From Blasia pusilla (lineage: Eukaryota > Marchantiophyta > Marchantiopsida > Blasiales), in NCBI GenBank assembly GCA_050084515.1, contig CM114271.1:372001-436000 (forward strand): a stretch of DNA of 64,000 nucleotides. The letters are read 5' to 3'. A program made the translations under genes and the position numbers. The notes beneath the pieces are model-generated. The model did no database searches. It saw nothing but the letters and a program-made list of their open reading frames with translations, and was not told where the DNA came from. Positions 22,388-34,689 of this stretch are shown in pieces; the stretch's first letter is position 1; every line of letters starts with the position of its first letter.

Positions 22388-25300
22388 CTGTCCAGATCAC
22401 ACCCAGAAATAAAAAATGGTTAGTCAGCCTATCTCTGGTGAAAAAATAAGTACACAATATCCCAATCATCCGTGCATTATTACATATATTATGACTTACT
22501 GGTGCCTTTGGCATCATATTCTTGATAATTCCAGGCAACTCTTTGTCGAGGATTGTGTTTGCCCATGTATAATCCACAGGAACCTGCAAAACAGAAGTAT
22601 TGGCCACCATGATTGCCATTGCAAGTGAAAAAAAATCTTAAGTCATATGAAAACGTTCACTTTGACCACCCAGAGCATCTAATTAACATGGAGATTTACA
22701 GTTCTGAAATAGGTTTGGAAAAAGGGTAACTTTGATGATCCCACGCAACTAGCACTACACTCCAAACTTTCACTCGTCCTGACTAAGCTTCTCTGTACTT
22801 TTAGTTACCTCAATAAGCTTCACTCCTGTCTTAGAAACATGAAGACATTCGTGCAGAATTTGAGAAAAGCCATCAGCTTCCGTTACACGATATCCCTTGG
22901 CCCCATAGCTGCAAAAAGATATGCAGTGCTAATCACTGGTGATAAAAGAAATTCCCAATTAAAATTCCCTGCTTTAAGATTAAAGACATGTGTGTTCGTG
23001 AGATTTGTTCAAATGCTTGAGGCTATATTCTTTTCTCAAACTCCCGAATAGTGAAATTACAACTATGAGATCAGTAAACAGAAGCTACTTCTTGATTTCA
23101 CTTTTTGTATTTTGGTCAATCTTATTTTTTGGTGTGGGGGATATTGTCTTCCAGGGTTCCTTAACAGTCTCCATGATTCCAGATAGAGTCCTCAAGGGTT
23201 ATAATAGACCAAGAATAGGAGTAACTAACCCTGAACCCCTGAGACTTCACAAAACACTCATCTGTCTCTACTCTTCAGATTTAGAGTGTAAATGGCATTT
23301 GATCACCCAAACTCAGAGCACACAAACTTTCCGAATCTGTTGATCCAAGCAACTATTTCCTATGGTTATCGGCTGAAGAAATGTAAAATGTTCATTTCAT
23401 TGACCAGTCTTATCATGTAACTTTCCCTGGGGGGAAACTTCTAGTACGCAGTAGTACCTGTTTGCGTACGCCACAAAATCAGGATTCTTAAGTTCCAATC
23501 CAAATCTGCAATTAAAAACAACTTTCGAATCAGAGTAACTCAGGACTGATTAAACAGAAATAACTTCCCTAACACAGGTCATCTGATATGTTGTGACTTG
23601 GACATGATCACGTTAATATTTACAAATGTTCCATGTACAACTAGACTGAGTTCTATGAATGTTACCAGCGAACAAAATATAGAAAACATTAGAATCCTGA
23701 GGAAAAAATGTTGACGCTGGAAAAAATAGTCCTTACCTTTCAAAATGAGCTGCATTCTGTTTCCATTTTATCATCCCGTAGGCATTGTCATTTATGACAA
23801 TAACTGTAAGATTCAGATTTAAGCGAACAGCAGTCTCCATTTCCTGGCAGTCAGCGTTAAAAGTCAGCGTTAAAAGTTGCTCGAAATCAGTCTCAAACTT
23901 CTTCACTGCTCACACATAACCACTAACTGGATCGGCATGAAGATACACTATACAGCTGCTACAGACAGACCAAAGGGAATGTCATAATGAGAACAACACC
24001 AGTTAGCATTGGGAAGCTAGAAGATGGTCCTACATATCACGCTGTGACTTTTATTTGCAAAGCCACGTTCCTTGCCTGAGAGTTCATCATGAAGCCACCA
24101 TCTCCACAAACAGCTACGACCTTTCTGTCGGGGTATAATAATGCAGCCGCCATTGCTGATGGCAGTCCGGCTCCCATTGTTGCTAATGCATTGTCCAAAA
24201 GCAAAGTGTTGGGCTCGTAAGCCTGCGCAGATCAAAGCGTCAATTTAATATTGGCAACCTACATCAACAATATCTTCTAGTGTCATTCAAGACATGACTC
24301 TTGAGACAAATCATCTCCAGGGAAACCATCAACGAGTATATCTGTATGCTATGTCGCTGGTCCTAGTGCAATATTGTTATATAAATCCAGAGGTAAAGCC
24401 CATCCTGTAAACTAGACAGAGTACTGCGCAAAATCATTCAGAGTTCAAAAAAAGACCTTGTAGCAGCGGGCAAACCAGATCTTGTACATTCCTGCCAAAA
24501 CATAAAAAAATCCAACTGTTAAGTGCGTTCAAGGCGGAAGAAGGAGCTACTCGATTCAATTATCCCCTTGGACGAAACCCAAACTCTCCAAATCTCTAGC
24601 GAAACTTATTACAGATTCATTCATGAACGATTATACTAATAAACTACGTTCTAGGATCAATTCAATTTACCTACCATTTTCAGGTGAAGGACAGGGTGCA
24701 TGGGAAGGAAAGTACGAGAACATACTCGGAGAGTCTGAGAATAAAAAACCCCAAAAGGCTGTGATGAGCCAGGAAATAAACCCTTGGATCTAAAATCTCC
24801 GAGTTCAAAACCCACAACTACTAGCAATCCAATGGCAGTGAAAGTAAATGCAGGCATGAGGTGTCTTCACCTCTTGGACTCAAATTGTGAAGAATGGAAA
24901 CATAATATACTCTACACAAGTTACCACTCTTCAATTCTTTTGCCTTTCAAAATGCTCTACGGTTCATAAGCCTCTGAGGTTATACGCGCCAACGGTAGAG
25001 TGGGCAGGAAGAGGATAGGGCAAAAAGCTAAAATAAAATAAAATTCCCGGCTGGCAAGGGCCCCATATCTCATCACTGACTAAACATCTTGCATAGACCA
25101 CAAAATCTGTCATGAGCCAAAGGTTTGGTGTCAGGAAAAAATCACTCAAGTATCTGGTGCTCGCAAAATTTGGTGAGGTGCCGAAGAAGATGCACGTTCT
25201 CAAGAACATCCCAATTGGCTTTCTGCTAGAGATTTGAAGCTACTAGGGATAGTGCTCTCCTAGGCACAAAAAAACAGTACAGCAGCAGTCACAGCACAGA

Positions 25301-28300
25301 GAATGGCTTCAAGGTGGGCATGCCAACTGATGACTCCCCCACAACTACCAGCAAACAGCTGTCAGAAGAGCTGCACAAAGCCTATTTATCTACAAGATGG
25401 GATACTGATCAGAAGCGTCGGGAGAATGAACGAATGACTAGATTTACTGTCGACTGGGACCCCAGAGGCCTATGGGACTTAATTTTGCAAGTGGTAAAAT
25501 GTGTAGTTGCTCCCACAGGTCCTGGTCAGCGCTTGTTGATAGGTCATGGATTGAAATGCCCTTTTTTGAGACATTCGCTGGAGTCATAGTACCAGTTCGG
25601 CAGCAGCACACTAATCCTAGAAGCTTGGAAAGCTCTTGCAGAAAGACGATCTGGGTCATCTTCACTGATATTTTGAAGGTGTTGAAGGAATGTGATCAGA
25701 TTTTTTGACGCATGAATTGGTACCTCACCAAACTCAGCCCGGAGCAAGTCATGGAGGGTTGTTCTCCTAATGCCCAAGCTCTGTCGCATGAAGAGCCGGA
25801 TCCAAAAGAGCACCATGACGGCGTAAGAGATGAGAATCGATCGCACCTCCATGAATTTTAGGAGATCAACTGAACGAATCTCCTAATCTTTCTACCTCTA
25901 CTAAGAGCTATCGAGAACAGGGCAGATTCAGATCTGGCTCATCAGGCTAATTGGAGCGGGGAAAGCTTTCACTCAAAAAAAGGGAAGACAGACTGTAAGC
26001 ATCGCCGTTCAGTGGAGCCAGATAATATGATGCAGAACCTTTCAAAATGCAGATACCATGTCAACATTTAAAGTGACTACTACGAACACTTCCAGGTCCC
26101 TACCCTGACTGAACGATTTCATGTGCAGTAGAAACCAAGTTAGTTATCTACGTTCCTAGATCAATGTTTGGTTGTTAGAGTTCCACATCGAGAAGAGTTG
26201 GCTTTTTGGGAAAAAAAACTGGATTCTCCTGATGTTATTTGTCATCCGTGAGTACTGCACATATTTTAATTCCAAGTCTCGGGGTACTCCTTGTGTTCCC
26301 GCGGACTATAGATAAGTTCATTCAGCTACGCTCGAAGACTTAGTTTACAACTAGTCAATAATTCTGGTTCAAGAATTATTGGCACATTCTTATTGAGACA
26401 CATTGCACACATACATAAGCCCCAAGGACAGGCTCGTTGGGCCGTCAGCTCTTTCGGTCTTGCGCTTTTACAATAAGTAGATGGTAAATCATTGACATTT
26501 CCACTGGACTTCTGGCTCCACTCTCAAACAAAGCTAAGTTTCAAAGATAATGGTCGCTGATTATCCCTCAAATGTTCAAATATTTAAGCTCAATGAACAC
26601 CCTACACGACACCGCACAGGAGCTAAAGTGCAAAATTATTCACTTTACTTACCATTGTCAAGGCACACAATTCCGTCATCGGGCATAGCCTTCCTGCACA
26701 ATCACAAAAGACGACAAGCTCCTGACATCTCATGAAAACGATATTTTCAGTCGATGAAAATATGTAATTAAATCTCGCGATTCCTTGAGGACAAACTAAA
26801 GACACACTAGGCTCAAAGTCTTCTTACATGTTGAATTCAAAGAACTTGACATGCGGCCAGGTAGTTTTTTGCGACACAACTGTAAATCTTGATCACGATA
26901 GTATTTTTAAACCTGAGATCAGACACAATCCGTTGTGGCATCAGTGGAAACCGTGAATCAGTTGTACCGATCAGCTGGTGGGCTTCTAGCTCCTTCTTGA
27001 CCTGGCGGGAGACATTACTCAGATCTTAAAAAGACATAATTTCTGGCCACATCACCAGAGTTAGTCTGTTCGCCAAGCAGAAACTGGGAACAAATGAGAC
27101 CTACATCAGCTAATCGCGTCTGGTAATGAAGTGAATATATCGTAGGTTGTGTTTTTAGAAGACCATGACAGCATGTTCTACATACACTCAGTATACCTGA
27201 ATGTGATGCTTACAACATATATGGGAGTTATATATCAGTGTGCTCATTAGGCACGTGCGAGAGACACCTGGTAGTAATACAAAGCTGTAGCTCTAATTAA
27301 CGGTAATTCGTTTAGGAATGTCTATGCTTGAAACTCACAAGCACCATGCTATATTCGGAAGGAATTAAGAGAGCTAAGCGAAAGAACGTCACGAGTTCGA
27401 CGCGCAGGAAGAGGGCAAAGCGAAACTCTACCTTGTGGATGAAGCTGTAGTCCCAATGCGATTGCTTTGTTATACGACCCTTCAGTTGCCAGATTGCATT
27501 GGCAATATCGCCCACAACCTCTAACTGAAACAGGCGTGCACATTATCAGATACTAACGGCAACATAGCTATTTTGACACTGCTAGATCATAAGCTAGTTG
27601 AAACGTGGAATTATTTTCAGCTGTCAAAAGATTGGTAAACGAAATTCTCAACGCATAATGTATTAGAAGTAAATGATATTTACTCACGTGAGGAAAGTAC
27701 ACATTGTCCACCTTCGCAGTGTAAAAGTGAATGTGAATGACCATTGGGGGTTTCCCATGACTGCGATGCCAACCATGAACAGGTTAGTACATGGTACGTG
27801 TGGGATACTGGATTTATCATATCTGGTCCTACCTCCATCAGCAATTGACTAACCAAGCAGCTGTTGTGAAATGCCTGTTTTCGCTGCCAACCGAGAATTT
27901 CAACAGAAATCCGCGAAGAGGAATCGTCATCCTTTCTGAATCCCGGCGATAATGGGTTACAACAGGAAAGACAAACTCTTCCAGCGCTTAACGGGACATC
28001 TCAAAAAATCTTGCATTTAGACTCATGCTTATTGCTGATGACCATTGTGATTGCAGGAAACATCACTGCAGATATTACTTCATGTACTACTTCATATTAC
28101 TTCCTTCCTAACAGTGTGCCAACGGTCCGCAATCACTTCAATACCTTATATCAGGCACATCTACAAATACCTATATCAGCATTAGGTTCTTCCACCCTCC
28201 AATAGTTTCAAATGATATAACATATTTGTTGATTGTAATAAACCCTTACAACCCTCCGGGCTTTGAGAATATTCTGATCCTCACTGGCACACGATAAAAA

Positions 28301-31300
28301 TATTGTTTCTAGTAGGAACACACTCCAAACCCTGACAATGACTTTCTACGTAGTGATTGCTTTTCAGGGCTTTTTATAAACTTTCTGTTAAGAGGATCGT
28401 GCACAAATATGTTCCTTTGATTGTCCTACACTTTTCCCGACAGATTCAGGTCAGAATATGGGATAGTACTGGCAGTGTAGCTAGACATCATATGAATTTT
28501 ACAAGCACGAAAGCCTACGTGACACTCATAGATGGATGTATATTCGTATCATTCAGTTTTTCAGGATCTTGTGCATGAGTTACCTCATTAAAAATGGAGG
28601 TTTTTCAACAACATCGTGACCAACCATTATGATAAGATCTGCTTTCTCAATGCAGACATGCTCGTAGTCCTTTGCTGACAAAGCGCAGCAACCTAGGTAC
28701 AGCGGGTGGGCCTCTGCAAGGTCCACGCAAGTCAAACAACAGTTCCCATCATACATTTATGAGCTAAACTGGAATAGCGACGGCGTGCATCTAATTTGTA
28801 GTAATAGCGCTCAAAGTCTGCTGAATTATTCGGCTGTTCAAAAATCTTACCCGAAACAACACCCTTCCCCATCTGGGTTGTGATGAATGGGATGCTAAGT
28901 TCGTCCACCAGTTCCCGAAGCCTGCAGTACGAAACATAGGTATATCATAAAATTTTGTTTTCTACTGGAAAGTCAAAGAGAACGAGGAGATGTACTATTG
29001 TGCTCCTGGCACTTTTCCTTACATTTTCTGTGTCAGTTTGCGATTAGCACCAGCACCAATTAGAAGGAGTGGAGTTTCTGCAGCCTCGATCATCTCAACA
29101 GCCTTCCGAATCGCCTTTTGTTCAGCAATTGGCCGTCTCACAGGATGCACCGGAAAAATCGGGGCGTCAGTTTTCTGTTCTGCGATATCCTCCGGCAATT
29201 CCAGATGTACTGCTCCAGGTTTCTCTTCTTCAGAAACTCTGATTGCCTCCTCACTAGTGATGGCACTAGGTCTCCATCCGCTATCTGTTTTGTAAACTGC
29301 ACATGGACTCTCACAATATTCCCTCTTAGAATGTCACCCAGTTTCAAATGCACTTGACAATAGAATCTTGAAAACTTCTTTCAACCCAATTAGTCGACTA
29401 TTTATCGAACAGGGTGTAAACCCCAGTTCGGGTTTCAACAACTCAGTTCTCAACGATATCAAAAATATTCAGCGACGTCACTCTTCCACAGCACCTTCTC
29501 GCATCGATTCTAACCTTCGATTAAATTTTACATCTGACCATGCAAATCTTCTCGGTAAACAGAACGAGCTTTGTCTTCAAAAGGTCTTCCCATAAAGACT
29601 CCCGAAAGGTAAGCAACCAAGTCTTTAACATGTTGAATTGTTGCTTCCTTGGCTAATACGTTATGGGTTGACCCCAGCTGCAACGCCTTCTCAGATTAGA
29701 AAAGAAAACTCCTCTCTTGAGTTATCATCCAAGACATTGGACCAACGCAGACCACTATAAACAGACTTCCAAAAACCTACCACTCGGTGGCCATTATCCC
29801 CACTTCACATCCATGAGCCCACTTCACATCCGTGAGAGGAGGCATCAGATCCACAGTGAAGTCATCGTGCTTACAGGCACCACCTTCAAGCTCACAGGGA
29901 TACATTTGTTGTGGGCATCCAGCCCCAACTACCAAAATCAGAAACTTACGCCCACATGCAGAGCAGACCATTCAATTACCTTATCATTCTATGAACATAC
30001 ATTAGATGGAACCATCTTGAAGAGATTCTTAAATCACCACTTTGAGTAGTTCCACAAAGAGAATGGGCATAAATACTGCGATGATCAAGAAAGCATGATC
30101 CAAAGATCTATAAAGCCTACATCCTGGTTAGAAATCCTTCAAACACACTGGGACGTACCATCCACCTAGAAATATGCGTAACAAAGTCTTACGGAAGATG
30201 TTTGCTTACTTGGCTTCACAGATCTGCATTTCAGATCTGTGAAGCCAAGTAAGCAAACATCTTTCCCAACGAATGCACCACCTTCACTTTCCTCAATTGT
30301 TTTCCCGCAACTGGATCACCGTCAATATTCTTCCAGGAAAGCCCCGGGCGGGAGCGGGGGGCTGGAGGGACGCCATGTAACATATCTCACCTTGGTGATT
30401 GGACGCATGTTCTCAACGATGTCTACAATCTGGAATGACCCCTGCTTACTTTTGCGGATAGGCTTCTGGCCGGTGATCATCATCTGCTCACATCCACATC
30501 AAGTAGATAAACTTAGCACAGGAAAAAGAACTAAGGCAGTCCCATTCCCCTCACGCATTTTTAGATCTCGCAACGGATGACGCAACTAAACTTCCCAAAT
30601 ACTTGCACGTCTTTAACCACAATCCCCACTTTGTAAACCCCAATTGTCCACCACCAGCACCCCAAGGATGAGTAAAAGTGAATGTGAGTTAAAGACCAAA
30701 CCATTGCGAAACCAGCCAGCTGCGCGTATGCAGCAGCAGTGGCAAAATTTGTCGCTCCAGGTCCCAAGGTGGACAAACAAACCCCAACCTTTCCTGTCAA
30801 TCTCCCGACTGTAGCAGCCATAAATCCTGCTGCCTGTTCATGCCTCGTTACCACCAGCTTTATCGAAGAAGTTTTCAGAGAGTCCAGCAAATCAAGATTC
30901 TCTTCTCCAGGTATTCCGAAAATATACCTGCCAAAAATTACAACCAACCCTGTGATGAGACTACAACACAGGCAATGGCGAGTATCCCATATCCACAAAA
31001 AAATATGGGACAGTAAAGTCGGGATTTGTTACGAATTAGCTAGTCTTCCTTAACTCAGAACGATTCTTCCCCAGACCCTGCTATGTGCGAACTCGCGACT
31101 AGTCTTTGGAGAGCACTCTCCCAAGGGCCATGAGCCTCGAGACAGAAATTGCATGTTTATGAGGATCGCTCGGAGCACCAGCAGTACGAGAGAGTGAGGA
31201 TTAGCGATGGCCCCTCTCACATGATCTCTCTTCAAAATATCCTGCTTTAGAAGATGCAAATCGCTGAAGAAGGTTGAAATCGCGCAACACAATCCAACTC

Positions 31301-31448
31301 GAATCCTCAATTCCATGAGGAATCAGTGATCTTCCGTTTGATCAGCGCAAGATGTTGTAGGAACTCACTCTATACCCTCGTTCTCCAGCGCCTCCACCAT
31401 CACATCAGAAGTTTTCCTCATCACGGCAGAAGGAGTTCCTGTCGTCAT
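12398..31448 (-). CDS. Fusion enzyme: acetolactate-synthase-like TPP domain plus ALDH21-like aldehyde dehydrogenase
   Basis: Thirty exons on the minus strand join in phase to about 1158 residues. The N-terminal ~564 residues form a three-domain thiamine-diphosphate enzyme like bacterial catabolic acetolactate synthase. A ~115-residue acidic linker follows, then a ~475-residue NAD(P)-dependent aldehyde dehydrogenase. The start (ATG at 31446-31448) gives [12 protein letters not shown] with no transit peptide, so a cytosolic location is inferred, unlike the plastid acetolactate synthase of plant branched-chain amino acid synthesis. Both active sites look complete. Oddities are an apparent 1-nt deletion in exon 4 (29241-29262) and a GC donor after exon 12. 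The exon model is my own reading of splice sites guided by family sequence. Introns range from about 90 nt to 4.9 kb. A joint role (carboligation coupled to aldehyde removal) is speculation. Confidence 0.88.
16849..21758 (-). other. Intron 17 of the fusion gene, 4.9 kb
   Basis: This largest intron separates the ALDH start (ending GKPIR) from the next exon (RDSRGEV). It holds two adjacent in-frame reading frames on the gene's own strand (18706-18374 and 18373-18137) split by one stop, with no family I recognise, and at about 19500-19720 on the + strand a copy of a diverged repeat also found at 25100-25210 and 25544-25852. A G-rich stretch lies at 17607-17665. The intron looks enlarged by old transposon insertions. 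Confidence 0.5.
24492..26652 (-). other. Intron 10 of the fusion gene with repeat remnants
   Basis: The intron is about 2.2 kb. It contains two members of the same diverged repeat in opposite orientations (25100-25210 on +, 25544-25852 on -). On the minus strand the second one translates without a stop for 102 residues, including [19 protein letters not shown] do not recognise the protein; a transposon origin is inferred from the multiple copies. Confidence 0.45.
30195..30263. repeat. Perfect 32-bp inverted repeat in intron 3
   Basis: Arms 30195-30226 and 30232-30263 are exact reverse complements separated by a 5-nt loop (CATTT). The hairpin lies in the intron between fusion-gene exons 3 and 4 (29297-30390). 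Such a long perfect stem could be a young fold-back element, a small-RNA precursor, or a cloning or assembly artefact. Confidence 0.9.
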
Positions 31449-32406
31449 ATCTTACTCGGAACGACACTTGTCTCGTAAAACAAAAATGAACGTGAACGCG
31501 ATCGCTCCCGATTTTTTTTCCCGAAAATCAATTCTCCACGAAAATCCTGCGAAGAATTTACCACGGACGGTATCAGACGCGCGCGTAGAACAACCAATCC
31601 CCGAATCTGAATTCCATGAGCGGATCACAACAACACTCCCGATTGCTTTCTCTCGCCATCACCTACCAATTCCACATGTTTCAAACACAATCGCTGCAAC
31701 CAAATGTCAGGTCAGGTCAGCCATTCAATCAAAACCTCGCACGTAGCGCATGCGAGCATCAATCCGGGTCTGGAACCGTGCGAATTCCTCCACGCATCCA
31801 CGCAGAAGTTGCGAAAGGAATTCGGTCAAATTCAGCGCACTACGTGCGTTCACTTCTGGCGATGCCGCTTCCAATGCGCTGCGCGCCTACTGCAGAATGC
31901 ACAGAGCTTCTTAAGCCAAGGCCTGCAATTCGCCTCCGACGATCGCGTGCGCACAGTGCGAGCACTGCGAGCCTTCTTCCGCGGGGAAGTGTCAGCCTGT
32001 CAGGCTGCCCCGTCCGCTGCACAGGTGTCTCGCTCTCTCGCTCGCTCCTCTGACTCTCACGCCCGCTGCTCTTATCATCGATCCTCCGGTCTCCCCTCGC
32101 CACCACTGTCGACGGACGGACGGACGGACGGACTATGGTCGGACTACACGTCCGATGAAATAGTAGATGGTAGGTACTGATTGCCGCTTCTGCGCTCGAT
32201 ATCAGGGAACCACTGCAAACGGACAGACGGAGAAAAGGACGGATGAACAAGCCATGGTCGGAATACAGTAGCGCTGACTCCGACAACGTCTCCGATGCAT
32301 GCACTACTGGGTAGGACCCAGCGATCCGACCATAAAAGACGATGGAAGGAGATGAGGGGGCTTCGTTTAGGGTTGAGAACGAGGTTCTATAGGGAACACA
32401 ACACAC
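31449..32406 (-). promoter_or_regulatory. Likely 5' UTR and promoter region of the fusion gene
   Basis: The region is GC-richer than its surroundings and includes a short GGAC tandem repeat (about 32113-32131). Long open frames on both strands (31704-32180 on +, 31840-32406 on -) overlap each other and show no motif, so I take them as chance frames in GC-rich DNA. No unambiguous TATA box or transcription start is visible. Confidence 0.35.
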
Positions 32407-32849
32407 ACATCACGTAAGTATTGGGATGCTAGCATATTGTTCACATATTCTCTTTTAACTACGTCAAACTAGTATGGGGGCATGTGCAGTATTAAAAAAC
32501 GTGTGAATGCGCTATAGGTGTGTGAGTGGGAGGTGTAAAAAGATGGAGTTAATGACAACCGTACTCTAGATGAGATAAAAGCTTGCTATAAAAGATGATA
32601 TGAAATGATTTTAATGCATAATCTACTTAAAACTTGGTGGAGGAACCACCTGGAGAGCTTTATTTTGAGGGTTGAGGAGTGCATATTTGCACTAAAATGG
32701 GAATGCCCACATCCGTCCTTGGTACATCCTAATAAGATGAGATAACAAGCATAGTATGACAAGATAATAACATGTTCCTATCTTTTATTCATTTTGTGAC
32801 TTGCTATGGATATGGGAAGAAATGAAAAAGTTTGGATAATAATCTTGTA

Positions 32850-33375
32850 GGAAGTAACGGGGTTTAATTTGATTGGTGGGAGTTATATTTATGGGATGAC
32901 AGGTTTAATGATGATTTAATGTGTGTGAAGAATGGATTAAAATTTAATAGTAATTATTATAGGAAGTAATAGGATTTAATTTGATTGGTGAGAGTTATAT
33001 TTACTGAAAGTGGTTTAGTGATGATTTTTTGAATGTGAGGAATGGCTTGAGATTTAATAGTAATTATTATAAGAAGTAGTGGGATTTTATATGATTGGTG
33101 CCCGGGGTTATATTCATGGGGGAGTGGTTTAGTGGTGATTTTATGTATGTGAAGACACTGAAGAGTGGGTTAAGATTTGGGTAATAATTATTGTAGGAAA
33201 TAGTGGGGTTTAATTTGATTGATGGGAATTATATTTATAGGGGGAGTGGTTTAGTGGTGATTTTATGTATGTGAGGAGTGGATTAAAAAATATATCCACT
33301 CTTTAATTTCATTTTTCTCTACTAATTTTTTACAATAATATCTCTTTTCGTGCTACGCACGAAAATGCTAACTAG
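32850..33375 (+). mobile_element. Non-autonomous Helitron, 3' end with tandem repeats
   Basis: The 3' end is diagnostic. A 9-bp perfect stem (33345-33353 with 33357-33365) with a 3-nt loop lies six bases before CTAG (33372-33375), which is followed by T, as expected for Helitron insertion between A and T. Inside are about four tandem copies of a ~115-bp unit (about 32850-33290), each containing a variant of GGTTTAATTTGATTGG and of a TTTAGTGGTGATTTTATGT block. No coding region is seen. The 5' TC end was not located; it may lie between 32400 and 32850. Confidence 0.75.
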
Positions 33376-34689
33376 TATCCTTAAAAGGTAAGTAGATAAT
33401 CTAATCTTGAATTTAAGTGATCCTATTGGTTTAGACATTGAGTAATTCTATTGGCTGGAAAGGACATGTGTCTAAAAGAGATATGATCTCAAAATGAAGA
33501 GGCACTCTTCAATTATAATATAGATGTGCAAAAAATATAATTATAAAATGCCTTATGAAGAAAATAATGGGGTATGAACTTTTAGATATGTGACACGTGG
33601 AGTGCTATAAATCTAAAATGATTATGAAAGTAATGGCAAGAAAAGAATGCATATGGATGTAGGAAAAAAATTATGATGTTCCACATTATTTTGGAAATAA
33701 TATTTTGGACAAAAATATTTATTAAAATTTCATGGTAAGGAAATAAATATGAATGTTCAAAAAAAGATCTGTATAGCATAAGGAGGCCATAAAATGGAGA
33801 TCTGATTGAGGATAAATTTTAAGTTGCATAATGATGAATGTACAATATTTAAAACATGCTTATGCATGCTTTGTTTGACTAACATAACTGGAGTGATTTT
33901 TAACCTCTTATTTTTTATGTGACTAAAATGTAGAAGTGTTGAACCTTGGACGCTTGGATGGTAGACGTGTTCTCATTTATTGCACCTGAGCAATACAGAG
34001 ACAAGTGTGAGTATCAATAAAATCAATAATAGACTCTACAAGATTGGAAAAGAAAACATACACCATGGATCGGCCTGGCAATGTTGTTGGATGCGGCGAG
34101 TGTGGGTTCACGAGCACATCGCCCGCGTCTTTGGTGGACAAACTTGGTGCCACATGAGGTATTGCGGAGGGCTTATGCGAGAGTGGAGCGTCCAAGGAAG
34201 TTTTTGCTCATGTAAGAAAATCTTGGCATCATTCTTCACATAATGAGACTCGATATATGGATGATTTATTACCGTGATCATCCAATTGTCCCCACACTAG
34301 GCACTACATATCATCATCATATCTCTTAAGTTTTAGTAATAAACATGATAGATACATATTTTAGGTACATAGAGGTTGGCTCAATAGGACCTCTATATCA
34401 TATTATCACACTTAGGGTTTTGCACAAATTACCCCAAATGTTTTCAAGTTCAATGCAACTTCATACTCCACATGTAAACAGATGTTGAATGAATGTTTTG
34501 GTTGGAATGTAATAAAATGGATAAAGTTTTGTGGTTGGAATGAGTAAACTTCTTTGATATTATGTATAACTATCACCATTGCAATGTACGTATGACAAAC
34601 CTTGATTTGTGATCTCCTTTGTTCGTTCTTATGGTACATGACAGGTTCAACTGCATATTTGATACTTTGAACCCCTTAGACACCTTGTG
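33376..34689. other. AT-rich intergenic stretch, no gene seen
   Basis: Base composition is strongly AT-rich and reading frames are short. I see no motifs, RNA genes or clear repeats. Confidence 0.5.

Larger units (their letters stand above)
22500..31448 (-). other. Exons 1-16: TPP-enzyme half (acetolactate synthase-like)
   Basis: Exons, high to low coordinate: 31448-31369, 30927-30702, 30483-30391, 29296-29023, 28921-28851, 28713-28584, 27760-27688, 27524-27432, 27001-26913, 26693-26653, 24491-24457, 24222-24076, 23843-23737, 23505-23458, 22908-22809, 22583-22500. Key motifs: [17 protein letters not shown] and [11 protein letters not shown] (exon 2; the Glu that activates the cofactor), [18 protein letters not shown] (exon 3), [14 protein letters not shown] (exon 4), [16 protein letters not shown] (exon 6), and the TPP/Mg motif [10 protein letters not shown]...[16 protein letters not shown] (exons 12-13). 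All boundaries are GT-AG except intron 12 (GC-AG). Other members of this enzyme superfamily (for example sulfoacetaldehyde acetyltransferase) share the fold, so the exact substrate is not proven. Confidence 0.85.

Noticed and set aside
31704-32406. Long overlapping frames on both strands (158 and 188 codons) upstream of the fusion gene
   Set aside because: They overlap on opposite strands in GC-rich, partly repetitive DNA, and neither shows a motif. They are best explained as stop-poor composition in a promoter/5' UTR.
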